A stretch of 64,000 nt of DNA, from NCBI RefSeq assembly GCF_002356355.1, contig NZ_AP018052.1, positions 2,480,001-2,544,000 of the forward strand, in the 5' to 3' direction. The position numbers were made by a program, and so were the translations under genes. The notes beneath the pieces are model-generated. The model did not search any database. It was not told where the DNA came from and saw only the letters and a list, made by a program, of their open reading frames with translations. This document shows positions 1-8,569 of this stretch, piece after piece. Each line of letters begins with the position of its first letter. Position 1 is the first letter of the stretch. The stretch comes from Thiohalobacter thiocyanaticus. Its GTDB lineage: Bacteria; Pseudomonadota; Gammaproteobacteria; Thiohalobacterales; Thiohalobacteraceae.

Positions 1-84
1 GTATTCACCTTCCGCGCCGCCGACAACCCGCCCAAACCAGGCACCCGCTCGGCCGGGGTGCCGGAACTGCTGCTGCCGGAGTAG
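1..84 (+). CDS. C-terminal end of an unidentified protein (partial)
   Basis: An open frame runs from the first base of the window to a TAG at 82-84 and gives 27 residues ending in PELLLPE. It is too short to assign a family. The TAG lies in the sequence GTAGGTCGGG, the start of a repeat type found elsewhere in the window, so the stop codon seems to be supplied by repeat DNA. Whether this frame is truly coding cannot be proven from 84 bases. Confidence 0.4.
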   Translation, partial: VFTFRAADNPPKPGTRSAGVPELLLPE

Positions 85-96
85 GTCGGGGCAGCC

Positions 97-174
97 GTAG
101 GTCGGGTTAGCGCAGCGTAACCCGACACGCGGGGTAGACGTCGGGTTAGGCCTTGCAGGCTAACCCGACCTACG
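97..174. repeat. GTAGGTCGGGTTA palindromic repeat, copy 1
   Basis: Two hairpins (97-126 and 140-174) are each built from GTCGGGTTA and TAACCCGAC arms, and the outer ends GTAGGTCGGG and CCCGACCTAC also pair. A shortened copy of the first arm lies just before it (81-96). Related copies are at 40567-40646, 57862-57938 and 58357-58435. This is a REP-like dispersed element. The last 15 bases overlap the end of the mocA-like gene on the minus strand. Confidence 0.85.
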
Positions 175-753
175 CCATCGATGAAGGTTCTGAAAATCCT
201 CCGGGCGGTCAATGTCACGCAGGACGCCGGGATCGTCCGTCGGCACCCGGCGGAGCCGATGCGCATGCGCCTGCACGATCCCGCGCGCGCCGACATCGCC
301 GTCGAGCTTGAGCAATGCGTCGCGATACGCCGCGCCGAAGCCCACCGGATGGCCCCGTTTTCCCGCGTACGCAGGCGCCCCGATCACATGTTCGTCTACA
401 AGCGTGGCCGCGATGGCGGCAATGGTCTCCGGCCGGATGAACGGCATGTCCGCCAGGGCGATCACCCAGCCCGCCGCCGAATCCCGGGCCCGCACGCCGC
501 AGGCAATGCTGGTCCCCATGCCCGCCTCGGCCCCGGGATTGACCACCACCGGTATGCCGGCAGCGCGCAGCAGCCCGGCCACGGCGCCATCGGCCTTTGC
601 CACCACGGCGACGGTTTCAGGCAGCGCCAGGCGCAGGTTTTCAGCCGCGGCCAGGGCCAGCGGGGTGCCGTCCGGCAATGGCTGCAGCAGCTTGTCGCTG
701 CCGAAGCGGCGACTCTGTCCAGCCGCCAGCAGGATACCCACGGGGCGGCTCAT
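160..753 (-). CDS. mocA: MocA-type molybdenum cofactor cytidylyltransferase
   Basis: This 197-residue protein has the NTP-transferase signature LLAAGQSRRFGSDKL at residues 8-22 and a metal-binding ADMPF segment near residue 100. Both are typical of the MobA/MocA family, which adds CMP (or GMP) to molybdopterin. The length is normal. Its ATG overlaps the TGA of the upstream xdhC gene (ATGA), and the two follow a molybdenum hydroxylase. The likely job is therefore making the cytosine-dinucleotide cofactor for that enzyme. The last codons (WRRSG-stop) are read from a GTAGGTCGGGTTAG repeat, so the extreme C-terminus is probably not ancestral. Confidence 0.85.
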   Translation of the reverse strand: MSRPVGILLAAGQSRRFGSDKLLQPLPDGTPLALAAAENLRLALPETVAVVAKADGAVAGLLRAAGIPVVVNPGAEAGMGTSIACGVRARDSAAGWVIALADMPFIRPETIAAIAATLVDEHVIGAPAYAGKRGHPVGFGAAYRDALLKLDGDVGARGIVQAHAHRLRRVPTDDPGVLRDIDRPEDFQNLHRWRRSG

Positions 754-1739
754 GCGGCGCTGATGCGGTGCACGCCGGCGGCGGGCGCCGCGGCATTACG
801 CAGGGCGGTGATCTCGGCCAGGATGGCGACGGCGATCTCAGGCGGGGTGTGGCTGCCGATGGGCAGGCCGACCGGGGCGTGCAGACGCTGCAGCTGCGTC
901 TCCGGCACCCCCAGGTCGCGCAGCCGTTGCCGGCGCAGTTCGCAGTTGCGGTGCGAGCCGATGGCGCCGACGTAGAAGGCATCGGAGGCCAGTGCGTCCA
1001 GCAGCGCCATATCGTCCAGCTTGGGGTCATGGGTCAGGGCCAGCACGATGCTGCGCGAATGGCCGGTATGGGCGGCGACGGCATCGTCGGGCATCAGGGT
1101 GACCAGCCGGGTGCCGGGCACCTGCCAGTCACGCGCGTACTCCTCCCGGGGATCGCAGACAATGACGTCGAAATCCAGCATCAGCCCCAGGCGCGAAACG
1201 TACTGGGAAAGATGCCCGGCCCCGATCAACAGCATGCGCCAGGCCGGTCCGAACACCCGGATGACACTCGACTCGCCGCAGGCAAAGGTCGGCTCCGGGC
1301 CGGCCGGCCGCAGCTGCACCCTGCCGCTGGCCGGATCGACTTCGCGCGCCAGCAGCCGGTGGCCGTCCATGGCCGCGAGCAGCGCATCCAGCTCGGCGGT
1401 ATCGGTCAGCGCCTCGACCAGCAGCTCCAGCCGCCCGCCGCAGGGCAGACCGAAACGCGTCGCCTCCTCGCGGTTGACGCCATAGTCGATGCGGGTAGGC
1501 AGCTCGCCCAGTTCGCCGGACCGGTAGCGCGCCAGCAGATCCTCCTCCACGCAGCCGCCGGAGACCGAGCCGGCATGACTGCCATCGCGGCACATGACCA
1601 GCAGCGAGCCGGGCGGACGCGGCGAAGAGCCCCAGGTCTTCAGCACCGTGACCAGCGCCGGCTGGCGGCCGGCGGCCAGCCAGTCGCGGGCAGTCGTCAG
1701 GAGCCCGTAATCGTCGCTGCAGACGCGAGATCCGTTCAT
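750..1739 (-). CDS. xdhC: XdhC/CoxI family molybdenum-enzyme maturation protein
   Basis: This 329-residue protein belongs to the XdhC family, which binds sulfurated molybdenum cofactor and delivers it to xanthine-dehydrogenase-type hydroxylases. The N-terminal XdhC/CoxI domain includes TWGSSPRPPGSLLV and GSVSGGCVEEDL. The C-terminal Rossmann domain has LLIGAGHLSQYV near residue 170 and the family motif GAIGSHRNCELRRQRL near residue 260. The gene starts 8 bases after the IorB-like stop and overlaps the mocA start by four bases, giving one tight four-gene unit (2Fe-2S subunit, Mo subunit, XdhC, MocA). Confidence 0.9.
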   Translation of the reverse strand: MNGSRVCSDDYGLLTTARDWLAAGRQPALVTVLKTWGSSPRPPGSLLVMCRDGSHAGSVSGGCVEEDLLARYRSGELGELPTRIDYGVNREEATRFGLPCGGRLELLVEALTDTAELDALLAAMDGHRLLAREVDPASGRVQLRPAGPEPTFACGESSVIRVFGPAWRMLLIGAGHLSQYVSRLGLMLDFDVIVCDPREEYARDWQVPGTRLVTLMPDDAVAAHTGHSRSIVLALTHDPKLDDMALLDALASDAFYVGAIGSHRNCELRRQRLRDLGVPETQLQRLHAPVGLPIGSHTPPEIAVAILAEITALRNAAAPAAGVHRISAA

Positions 1740-1747
1740 AACCTCGA

Positions 1748-3952
1748 TCAGACCGCCAGCTGCAGTGGCAGCCGGTCGAAGTCCTGCCCGGTGAGTACGC
1801 TCAGGGCGTTGGCCACCGCCGGTGCGATCACCGGCGTGGCCGGCTCGCCCACACCGGTGGGCGGCTCGGTCGAGGGCACGATATGCACCTCGACCACGGG
1901 CATGCGGTCGATCCCCAGCACCTCGTAGCCGTCGAAATTGGACTGCACCACCTGCCCGTCCTCCAGCGTGATCTCGCTCATCAGGGCCGCGGCCAGGCCG
2001 AAGGCCATGCCGCCTTCCATCTGGGCACGGATATTGTCGGGATTGACCGCCACGCCGCAGTCCACGGCAATCACCACCCGCTCCACATTGATGCGTCCGT
2101 TGTCGCCGATGCTGACCTCGGCCACCTCGGCCACGTAGGAGTTGAAGGACTCGTGCACCGCCACCCCGCGTGCCCTGCCCTCCGGCAGCGGCCTACCCCA
2201 GCCGGCCTTCTGAGCGGCCAGTTCCAGCACGCCGAGGTGACGCGGATGGTCCTTGAGCAGCCCGCGGCGGTAGTCGACCGGATCGCGGCCGGCGGCGCGG
2301 GCCAGTCGGTCGATGAAGGTCTCGACGGCGAAGGCGGTGTGGGTCGAGCCTACCGAGCGCCACCACTGCACCGTGACCGGCAACTCGGTGGTGACCAGGT
2401 CCACCTCGAGATTGGGAATGGCATAGGGCAGATTGGCCGCGCCCTCCACCGAGGTGGCGTCCACCCCGTCCCTGACCATGCCGCCCTCCATGACGGTCCC
2501 GGTCATGATGGACTGGCCCACGATGCGGTGACGCCAGGCGACCGGCATGCCCTCGCCGTCCAGACCGGCCTCGAGCTCATGGTAGTAGAACGGCCGGTAG
2601 TAGCCGCCGAGCATATCGTCCTCGCGGGTCCAGACCAGTTTCACCGGGGCCTTGCCCGAGGCGGATTTCACAATATGCGCCGTCTCCACCAGGTAGTCCG
2701 AATGCGGATTGGCACGCCGGCCGAAGGAGCCGCCGGCATAGAGCATGTTGATCTTCACCTGTCCCGGCTCCAGGCCCAGTACCTGCGCCACGTTCTGCTG
2801 GTCGACGGTCTGGAACTGCTCGCCGTTCCAGATCTCGCAGCCGTCCTCGGTGAGTTGCATCACGCAGTTGAGCGGCTCCATGGCGGCGTGGGCCAGATAG
2901 GGCATGTGCATGGCCGCGGTCAGGCGGGTGGAGGCGCGCTCCAGCGCGGCGGCGGCATCGCCCTCGCTGCGCGCGACCGCCGCGGGTCCCTGCGCCCTGC
3001 CCCGGTAGTCGTCCAGGATCTCACGACTGCTCATGCGAAAGGCAGCGGATTCGTCCCACTCCACCTTGAGTGCTTCACGACCCTTGATGGCGCTCCAGGT
3101 ATTGTCGGCGAGGACGGCCACGCCGGTCGGGATCCCGACCACTTCGGTGACACCCTTCACCTGCTTCGCCGCCGCAGCGTCGTAGGCCTTGACCCTGGCC
3201 CCGAAGCGCGGCGGATGCGCCACCACCGCCACGCGCATGCCGGGCAGTTGGATATCCTGGGTATAGACGGCGCTGCCGTCGAGCTTGGCCGCGTTGTCCA
3301 GTCGCGGCAGGAAGGTCCCGATCAGAGTGAATTCTCCGGGCTCCTTGAGCAGGACCTCCTCCGGTACCGGCTGCGCGGCCGCGGCCGCGGCCAGTTCGCC
3401 GAAGCGGGCCGTGCGGCCGCTGTCGGGATGGCTGAGCTCACCCTTGCTGACCCGGATCTCACTGGCCGGCACGCCCCATTCGGCCACGGCGGCCTGCACC
3501 AGCATATGGCGCGCCGTGGCGCCGGCCTGGCGCATCTGGGTGTAGGCGTTGGCGATGGCGGTACTGCCGCCGGTGCCCTGCAGTTTGCCCCAGTTCAGAT
3601 TGTTGTAGCGCTCCGGATCGGCCGGCGCCGGCACCGGCACGATCTGCGACCAGTCGGCGTCGAGTTCCTCGGCCACCAGGGTGGCCAGCCCGGTGAAGGT
3701 GCCCTGCCCCATCTCCAGGTGCTTGATCACCACCTCGACGCGGTCGTCAGGCAGGATGCGAACGAAGGCGTTGGGCTCGAATTCGGCCTCGGGGGCGACC
3801 CGCGCCCCGGCCTGACCGGGACCGGCGGTGCCCGTATCAGCTTCGGGCTCGCGGCCGCAGCCGGGCAGGTACAGGGCCAGGGTCAGCCCGGCGCCGGTGG
3901 ACAGGCTGCGGACCAGGAACTGGCGGCGGGTCAGGCTGAAGGGTGCGTTCAT
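1748..3952 (-). CDS. Isoquinoline 1-oxidoreductase-type molybdopterin-binding subunit (IorB-like)
   Basis: This 734-residue large subunit belongs to the xanthine oxidase family of molybdenum hydroxylases, in the IorB-like branch that pairs with a small 2Fe-2S protein and lacks an FAD subunit. Family segments include [36 protein letters not shown] and the C-terminal [18 protein letters not shown], whose Glu is the expected catalytic base. The N-terminus has a twin-arginine motif (TRRQFLVRS, residues 8-16), a hydrophobic stretch and a lipobox-like LPGC near residues 29-32. This suggests Tat export, possibly with lipid anchoring. The substrate (aldehyde or N-heterocycle) cannot be told. ATG overlaps the 2Fe-2S gene's stop. 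Confidence 0.88.
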   Translation of the reverse strand: MNAPFSLTRRQFLVRSLSTGAGLTLALYLPGCGREPEADTGTAGPGQAGARVAPEAEFEPNAFVRILPDDRVEVVIKHLEMGQGTFTGLATLVAEELDADWSQIVPVPAPADPERYNNLNWGKLQGTGGSTAIANAYTQMRQAGATARHMLVQAAVAEWGVPASEIRVSKGELSHPDSGRTARFGELAAAAAAQPVPEEVLLKEPGEFTLIGTFLPRLDNAAKLDGSAVYTQDIQLPGMRVAVVAHPPRFGARVKAYDAAAAKQVKGVTEVVGIPTGVAVLADNTWSAIKGREALKVEWDESAAFRMSSREILDDYRGRAQGPAAVARSEGDAAAALERASTRLTAAMHMPYLAHAAMEPLNCVMQLTEDGCEIWNGEQFQTVDQQNVAQVLGLEPGQVKINMLYAGGSFGRRANPHSDYLVETAHIVKSASGKAPVKLVWTREDDMLGGYYRPFYYHELEAGLDGEGMPVAWRHRIVGQSIMTGTVMEGGMVRDGVDATSVEGAANLPYAIPNLEVDLVTTELPVTVQWWRSVGSTHTAFAVETFIDRLARAAGRDPVDYRRGLLKDHPRHLGVLELAAQKAGWGRPLPEGRARGVAVHESFNSYVAEVAEVSIGDNGRINVERVVIAVDCGVAVNPDNIRAQMEGGMAFGLAAALMSEITLEDGQVVQSNFDGYEVLGIDRMPVVEVHIVPSTEPPTGVGEPATPVIAPAVANALSVLTGQDFDRLPLQLAV

Positions 3953-4422
3953 GCCTCACCTCCCTGCGCCCGGAGTGAGGCGGCCGCCTGCTTGATCGCC
4001 TGACGGATGCGGGCGTAGGTGTTGCAGCGGCACAGATTGCCCTGCATGGCGGCGTTGATGGCGGCGTCGTCCGGTTCGGCATTGCCGTTCAGCAGATCGA
4101 TGGCGCTCATAATCTGGCCGGACTGGCAATAGCCGCACTGGACCACGTTCAGTTCGGCCCAGGCCGCACGCACCGCGCGTGCCGTGTCGGATTCCACCCC
4201 CTCGATGGTGGTGATGGCCTTGCCCTCGGCCGCGCTCACCGGGGTGACGCAGGACGGCAGGGCGTGGCCGTCCATGTGCACATAGCAGGCGCCGCAGCGG
4301 GCGATGCCGCAGCCGTACTTGGTGCCAGTCAGGCCCAGCACATCGCGCAGCGCCCACAGCAGCGGCATGTCGGGATCGACATCCAGTGACCGCGGCTCTC
4401 CGTTGACAGTGAGTTTGATCAT
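3949..4422 (-). CDS. (2Fe-2S)-binding subunit of molybdenum hydroxylase (IorA-like)
   Basis: This 157-residue protein has two iron-sulfur domains. A plant-type ferredoxin domain carries CGIARCGAC and a downstream Cys (LPSC) near residues 38-58. A helical [2Fe-2S] domain carries CGYCQSGQI near residue 97 and GNLCRCNTY near residue 130. It is the standard small subunit that passes electrons from the Mo centre. It is the first gene of the iorA-iorB-xdhC-mocA unit and overlaps iorB by four bases. It has no signal peptide, so export would depend on the Tat signal of the large subunit, as in other Ior-type complexes. Confidence 0.92.
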   Translation of the reverse strand: MIKLTVNGEPRSLDVDPDMPLLWALRDVLGLTGTKYGCGIARCGACYVHMDGHALPSCVTPVSAAEGKAITTIEGVESDTARAVRAAWAELNVVQCGYCQSGQIMSAIDLLNGNAEPDDAAINAAMQGNLCRCNTYARIRQAIKQAAASLRAQGGEA

Positions 4423-4482
4423 GGGGACTCCCCGCTGTTGGTGTTCGCTTTCGGTGTCAAGGTGCAGTAACGCTTACTCAAG

Positions 4483-4621
4483 CGTCATGGCGATACACAG
4501 ACCCATTGGGTGGGGTACCCATAGTGAAGCCCGAAGGGACTCTATGGGCACAACGCGGCAATCTCATACCGTGAAATCAGTTGGTTGGAGATTGCCACGT
4601 CACTCTGTTCCTCGCAATGAC
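4483..4621. repeat. CGTCATTGCGA dispersed repeat, copy 1 (diverged)
   Basis: The sequence starts CGTCATGGCGAT and ends CCTCGCAATGACAG. It carries internal blocks GAAGCCCGAAGGGACTCTATG and GTTGGAGATTGCCACG that recur at 36694-36826 and 41249-41453. The ends are inverted (GTCATTGCGA and TCGCAATGAC). It fills most of the 277-base gap between the iorA promoter side and the aldo/keto reductase gene. Nothing else is recognisable in that gap. Confidence 0.8.
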
Positions 4622-4699
4622 AGCCATCTCCCAGCTGAACTGAGCGCCATTCGCATCTGAGTATAGAAGCCGGTCCGTCACGCGTCTTCCCGACCCAGG

Positions 4700-5617
4700 T
4701 TACAAGTCGGCAACATGTCTCGCAATCCGCCGGCGCATGGCCGCATCCGGCAGCACTCCGCAGGCCGCGCCCAGATTCTGCCGCAGGTGGTCCACCCGCC
4801 GGGTGGCCGGGATGGCGCAGGTGACGGCGGGATGCGAAATGATGTATTTCAACAGCACCTGCGCCCAGTTGTCGCACTCGATCTCCGCCGCCCAGCCCGG
4901 CAGCGGGGCATTGCCGATATGCTCGAACAGGGCGCCGCGGCGAAACGGCCGGTTGACGATCACTGCCATGCCGCGGTCCCGGGCCAGCGGCAGCAGCGTC
5001 TGCTCGGCTTCCCGGTCCAGCACGTTGTAGGTGAACTGGACGAAATCCAGCGGCGCGCGCTGCATGATGCCGATCAGTTCCTCATGGCGGCGGCCGTGGG
5101 AGGTGGTCACGCCAACATAGCGGATCTCGCCCCGCGCCTTCATGGCGAACAGATTGGGCAGGTGGGTCTTCCAGTCCAGCAGGTTGTGCACCTGCATCAG
5201 ATCGAGCCGCGGCAGGCCCCACAGCGCCTTGGAATGTTCCATCTGGACATAGCCTTGGCGGGCGGTGGTGGTCCAGACCTTGGTGGCGCCGAACAGGCCG
5301 CGATGATGGCCGATACGCTGCAGACAGCGGCCGATCACCTGTTCCGAGGTGCCGTACATGGGCGAGGAATCCACCATGCCGCCGCCCGCCTCGAGCAGGG
5401 TGCGCAGCACGGCGGTACGCTGCGCCAGCGCGCTTTCATTGCCGGGGTCGATACCGAAAGTCAGCCAGGTGCCCATCCCGATGACCGGAATGGCCGCATC
5501 GCTGCCCGGAATGGGGCGGGTGCGCCGGGGCTCGCAGCCGGCGTGGACCGGGCGCAGGGCGAGTGCCGCGCCCAGCCCGGCCAGCCCCTGCAGGAAGCGG
5601 CGGCGGTCAGAACGCAC
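4700..5617 (-). CDS. Tat-exported aldo/keto reductase family protein
   Basis: The 305-residue protein starts with MRSDRRRFLQGLAGLGAALA, a twin-arginine signal followed by a hydrophobic run ending near VHA (residue 26). The rest is an aldo/keto reductase TIM barrel, with IPVIGMGTWLTF and DSSPMYGTSEQVIGRCL (catalytic Asp and Tyr), plus KVWTT (catalytic Lys) and LDLMQVHNLLDW (catalytic His). Export of an NAD(P)H-dependent fold is unusual, and the true electron donor in the periplasm is unclear. It lies 23 bases after mltF and may be co-transcribed with it. Confidence 0.85.
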   Translation of the reverse strand: MRSDRRRFLQGLAGLGAALALRPVHAGCEPRRTRPIPGSDAAIPVIGMGTWLTFGIDPGNESALAQRTAVLRTLLEAGGGMVDSSPMYGTSEQVIGRCLQRIGHHRGLFGATKVWTTTARQGYVQMEHSKALWGLPRLDLMQVHNLLDWKTHLPNLFAMKARGEIRYVGVTTSHGRRHEELIGIMQRAPLDFVQFTYNVLDREAEQTLLPLARDRGMAVIVNRPFRRGALFEHIGNAPLPGWAAEIECDNWAQVLLKYIISHPAVTCAIPATRRVDHLRQNLGAACGVLPDAAMRRRIARHVADL

Positions 5618-5640
5618 TGGCCACTCCCGCTGCAGCGTTT

Positions 5641-7005
5641 CTATTCCAGGTGATTCTCCAGTACATGCCGGTATTCACGGATACGTTGCACGTAGCGGAC
5701 AGGTTCGGTGCCGCGGGCATAACCGTATTTGAGATCCTTGTAATATTCCTTCTTCGCCAGCAGCGGCAATACCTGCTTGAGGTCGCGCCAGTGATGCGGA
5801 CTCAGATCCAGACGCCGCGCCAGGACCTGGGCATCGTGCATGTGGGCCCGGCCGAGGTTGTAGGCCGCCAGTGCCAGCCAGAGGCGGTCTTCGCCCGTCA
5901 CCTCATCGGAGAAGCGCTCCATCATCCGCGCCAGGTACCTGGCGCCGCCGAAGATGCTCTGTTCCGGGTCCAGCCGGTTCTCCACCCCCATCGCGCGGGC
6001 GGTGCTCAGGGTCAGCATCATGATGCCGCGGACCCCGGTGGGCGAGCGGGCCCGGGCATTCCAGTGCGATTCCTGGTACCCCTGCGCGGCCAGCACCGTG
6101 TAGGGCAGCCCGTATTCCTCCGCTGCCTGCCGGAACAATCCGCGGTATTCGGGGAAGCGGGCATCGATACGGCGGATGTAGGTCCGGATGTCCACATAAT
6201 CGAACACCTCGAAGAAACCATAGTAACGTTCCTGCAGGCTGGCAAGGCGGCCGCTGGCGGAGAAATCCTCAAACCAGTCGTGCACTGCGCGCTGCAGTGA
6301 ATCGTTGCCGCGCGCAAGCATCCAGCCCAGGGACTGGGCGCGGGCGAGGTTCATGGGCGTGATCAACTCGGGAAAGTAGCGGCGATTGATGTCGACAATG
6401 GTGGAATCGGCCACGGTGCAGTCCAGCTCGCGCTCCCATACGGCGCGCAGCAGCTCTTCGGTAGTGCGCTCTGCAGTCTCCTGCCATTCCAGCCGCGGAT
6501 GATCCTGCCGCAGCTGCTGCAGCCGCCGGCTGTAGCTGCTGTCGGCGATCACCTCAAGCTCGAGCCCGACCAGTTCCTCCACCGTCTCCGGCTGCACATT
6601 GTCGCGCCTGCACACCACCTGCTGGGTCACGTCCTGGTAGGCCGGTCCATAGGCGAACTGTTCGCGGCGACTGTCGAGGCGGGTCAGACCGGCCGCGGCC
6701 AGATCGCCCTCGCCCGCCTCCAGGGCCTGCAGAATCTCGGGCACACCGGCCTTGACGCGGTATTCGGCCTCTACGCCCAGATGGGCGGCGAAGGCCTCGA
6801 CCATGTCGTGTTCGGGACCGGTCGGCGCGTCGTCACGGCCGATGTACCAGGTGGTGGGGGCGTTGCGGGTGAGGACCACCAGTTTGCCGGACTCGCGGAT
6901 CGACGCCAGGTCCCGGTAGGCAATGCCGAAGTCCGGGGCCCGGCTGCAGCCCGGACTCATCAGCAGCATGACCAGCGGCAGGAGCAGAATGGCTCTGAAG
7001 TACAT
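5641..7005 (-). CDS. mltF: Membrane-bound lytic murein transglycosylase F
   Basis: This 454-residue protein matches MltF in length and domain order. It has a lipoprotein signal (LLMSPGC, Cys at about residue 20), a solute-binding-protein-like regulatory domain (about residues 35-270) and a C-terminal SLT lysozyme-like domain. The catalytic Glu is in YQESHWN (about residue 312, close to E314 of E. coli MltF), followed by SPTGVRGIMMLT and ALAAYNLGRAH. It cleaves peptidoglycan to 1,6-anhydro-muropeptides at the outer membrane. In E. coli the corresponding GIMML segment is GLMML, so the active site looks intact. Confidence 0.92.
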   Translation of the reverse strand: MYFRAILLLPLVMLLMSPGCSRAPDFGIAYRDLASIRESGKLVVLTRNAPTTWYIGRDDAPTGPEHDMVEAFAAHLGVEAEYRVKAGVPEILQALEAGEGDLAAAGLTRLDSRREQFAYGPAYQDVTQQVVCRRDNVQPETVEELVGLELEVIADSSYSRRLQQLRQDHPRLEWQETAERTTEELLRAVWERELDCTVADSTIVDINRRYFPELITPMNLARAQSLGWMLARGNDSLQRAVHDWFEDFSASGRLASLQERYYGFFEVFDYVDIRTYIRRIDARFPEYRGLFRQAAEEYGLPYTVLAAQGYQESHWNARARSPTGVRGIMMLTLSTARAMGVENRLDPEQSIFGGARYLARMMERFSDEVTGEDRLWLALAAYNLGRAHMHDAQVLARRLDLSPHHWRDLKQVLPLLAKKEYYKDLKYGYARGTEPVRYVQRIREYRHVLENHLE

Positions 7006-7078
7006 GGTTCCTCCTCACTCGCGGCAACAAGCCGGAGAGGCTTTCGACCGAGGTGTCAGGATACATCGCGACACCCAA

Positions 7079-7150
7079 CGTCATTCACGCGCAGGCGGGA
7101 ATCCGAAAACCCTCGCGGTGGCTGGATCCCCGCCTGCGCGGGGATGACGT
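7079..7150. repeat. GTCATTC-CGCAGGCGGGAATCC palindromic repeat, copy 1
   Basis: The left half CGTCATTCACGCGCAGGCGG pairs with the right half CCGCCTGCGCGGGGATGACG across a short GGATCC-containing centre. The same family is present at 44598-44675 and 56404-56473, and as fragments near 53914 and 62838. It lies upstream of mltF. This type of REP-like element is widespread in proteobacterial intergenic regions. Confidence 0.85.
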
Positions 7151-7229
7151 AAGTGGCACGGGGGAGGCGATGTTTCTGGGTTTGCAATCAGTATTTCAGC
7201 CCCCCGCAAACCAGACCAGAATAACCGGA

Positions 7230-7616
7230 TCAGCCGAAGCGGCTATGCAGGTACTGGTTGATGGCATCGGACTCGTACAGCCAGGTCACGCTGCCGTCGC
7301 CCTCCTCGATGCGCAGGCAGGGGACCTGAACCTTGCCGCCGCCGGCTTCGAGCGCCTGCCGGTGTCCGGGGTCATGCTGGGCATCGCGCAGTTCGATGTT
7401 CAATGCCAGCGCCCGCAGCGTGCGCCGCACCTTGATGCAGAAGGGACAGGTCCGGTACTGGTACAGTGCCAGACGGCGGGTGGCGGCATCCACTTCGGCC
7501 TGCTCGGCGGCACTGCGTTCGATCGGCTGGGCACGGCTGAGCTTTTCCCCCAGCAGCATGAAGGGACCGAGCACGGCGCGCACGCCGCGGAAGAAGAGTC
7601 GGATCAGTTGTCGCAT
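7230..7616 (-). CDS. Glutaredoxin-like membrane-associated protein
   Basis: From the ATG at 7616 this is a 128-residue protein. The N-terminal 20 residues (RQLIRLFFRGVRAVLGPFML) are hydrophobic or amphipathic and could anchor it to the membrane. The rest is a glutaredoxin/GST-N fold with redox motif CPFC (after LYQYRT) and the glutathione-binding segment VQVPCLRIEE followed by YESDAINQYL. The expected role is a glutathione-dependent thiol oxidoreductase. The upstream in-frame start at 7655 would add 13 polar residues, and no strong ribosome-binding site separates the options. Confidence 0.8.
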   Translation of the reverse strand: MRQLIRLFFRGVRAVLGPFMLLGEKLSRAQPIERSAAEQAEVDAATRRLALYQYRTCPFCIKVRRTLRALALNIELRDAQHDPGHRQALEAGGGKVQVPCLRIEEGDGSVTWLYESDAINQYLHSRFG

Positions 7617-7652
7617 GCGGATATTTTCATGATGATTTGATTTGAATTTATT

Positions 7653-7774
7653 CAACGCAGAGGCGTAAAGGCGCTAAGAACGCAAAGTAATTATTATTAA
7701 CAAACAAACTCCTGAATGGTATTCATATACGTTCAGAACCTTTGCGTCCTCTGCGCCTTTGCGCCTCTGCGTTG
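7653..7774. repeat. AACGCAGAGG inverted repeat, solo copy
   Basis: The left arm CAACGCAGAGGCGTAAAGGCGC and the right arm GCGCCTTTGCGCCTCTGCGTTG pair around an AT-rich centre of about 60 bases. The same arms enclose a second repeat family at 36643-36890 and 41191-41493. Single arms occur at 19928-19962, 40731-40768 and 53985-54020. It fills the gap between the glutaredoxin-like gene and the thiamine-binding gene. Confidence 0.85.
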
Positions 7775-7796
7775 AGAGATTTGGAACACAATCAGA

Positions 7797-8075
7797 TCAC
7801 AACCGCTTGCCGGCCAGGGTCGGGGGCTTGTCGGTGCGGGTCTCGAGCTTGAGATAGCTCACCAGCCGCACCGTACCCTCGGCGTGCAGGGCAGCGTGCA
7901 CCTCCTGCACCGCCGCCAGGATGGCAGCGAGCTCGCCCTGGATGTTGGTGCCGGAGGCGTGGGTCTCGATGAGGAAGTCATGCCCCTGCAGCAGTTCCAT
8001 CACGCGCATGATCTGGGGCCGGACCGAGACGCCGGTGCCGATGGGGACCACCTGAAATTCCGCTGTCGCCTGCAT
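7797..8075 (-). CDS. MTH1187/YkoF-type thiamine-binding protein
   Basis: This small protein of 92 residues (from the ATG at 8075, preceded by a GAGGCGG purine run) belongs to the UPF0045/MTH1187 ferredoxin-like fold. Recognisable segments are FQVVPIGTGVSV, a T-H-G region (IETHASGTNIQGE) and the C-terminal KLETRTDKP. Members bind thiamine or related pyrimidines, and their cellular role is poorly defined. It follows the HIT gene by 16 bases on the same strand. An in-frame start at 8099 would overlap that gene. Confidence 0.8.
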   Translation of the reverse strand: MQATAEFQVVPIGTGVSVRPQIMRVMELLQGHDFLIETHASGTNIQGELAAILAAVQEVHAALHAEGTVRLVSYLKLETRTDKPPTLAGKRL

Positions 8076-8091
8076 ATCCGCCTCGCCTGCT

Positions 8092-8487
8092 TCAGGCACT
8101 CTGCTGCTTCACGTATTTCTGCTTGTCCGGGATCACGCCGCGCACACCGCCGCGCGGGTTTTCCATGTCGCCCCAGTAGCGGGGCATGACATGAATGTGC
8201 ACATGCATGACCGACTGGCCAGCGGCGGGCCCGCAGTTCACGCCCACATTGTAGCCGTCCGGCTGGCGCTCGCGGTCGTTGAGCGCCTTGCACTCGTCAA
8301 CCAGTTCCATGACGGCGATCTTCTCTTCCCGCGTCATGTCGAAATAATTCGCCACATGGCGCTTGGGCATGACCAGCATATGACCGGGCGAGACCGGATA
8401 GGTGTCGAAGCTGGCCCAGGCCAGTTCATTTTCCAGCACCTTGTCGTGCTGGCGGCAGAACAGACAGGTTTTTTCCGATTCAGACAT
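8092..8487 (-). CDS. HIT family hydrolase (Fhit-like branch)
   Basis: This 131-residue histidine-triad protein has the catalytic motif HVHIHV near residue 96 and the N-terminal pair CLFC near residue 8. HIT proteins hydrolyse or transfer nucleoside phosphates and phosphoramidates. The domain is full length, with FDTYPVSPGHMLVMPKRHV as the typical nucleotide-pocket strand. It is distinct from the second HIT protein at 40791-41135, which is the HinT type. It is likely co-transcribed with the thiamine-binding gene downstream. Confidence 0.9.
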   Translation of the reverse strand: MSESEKTCLFCRQHDKVLENELAWASFDTYPVSPGHMLVMPKRHVANYFDMTREEKIAVMELVDECKALNDRERQPDGYNVGVNCGPAAGQSVMHVHIHVMPRYWGDMENPRGGVRGVIPDKQKYVKQQSA

Positions 8488-8569
8488 GGAGCATTCACCG
8501 CTTGCTTGAAATCCAGCGCGGCATTATACCCCATTCGTTCCCGGAGAAGGCAGGTCCCGGGCAGGGTCT

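Noticed and set aside
1883-4003. A 706-residue + strand open frame opposite the molybdenum subunit gene
   Set aside because: It is an antisense shadow with no domain signal, and the minus-strand protein has clear family motifs.
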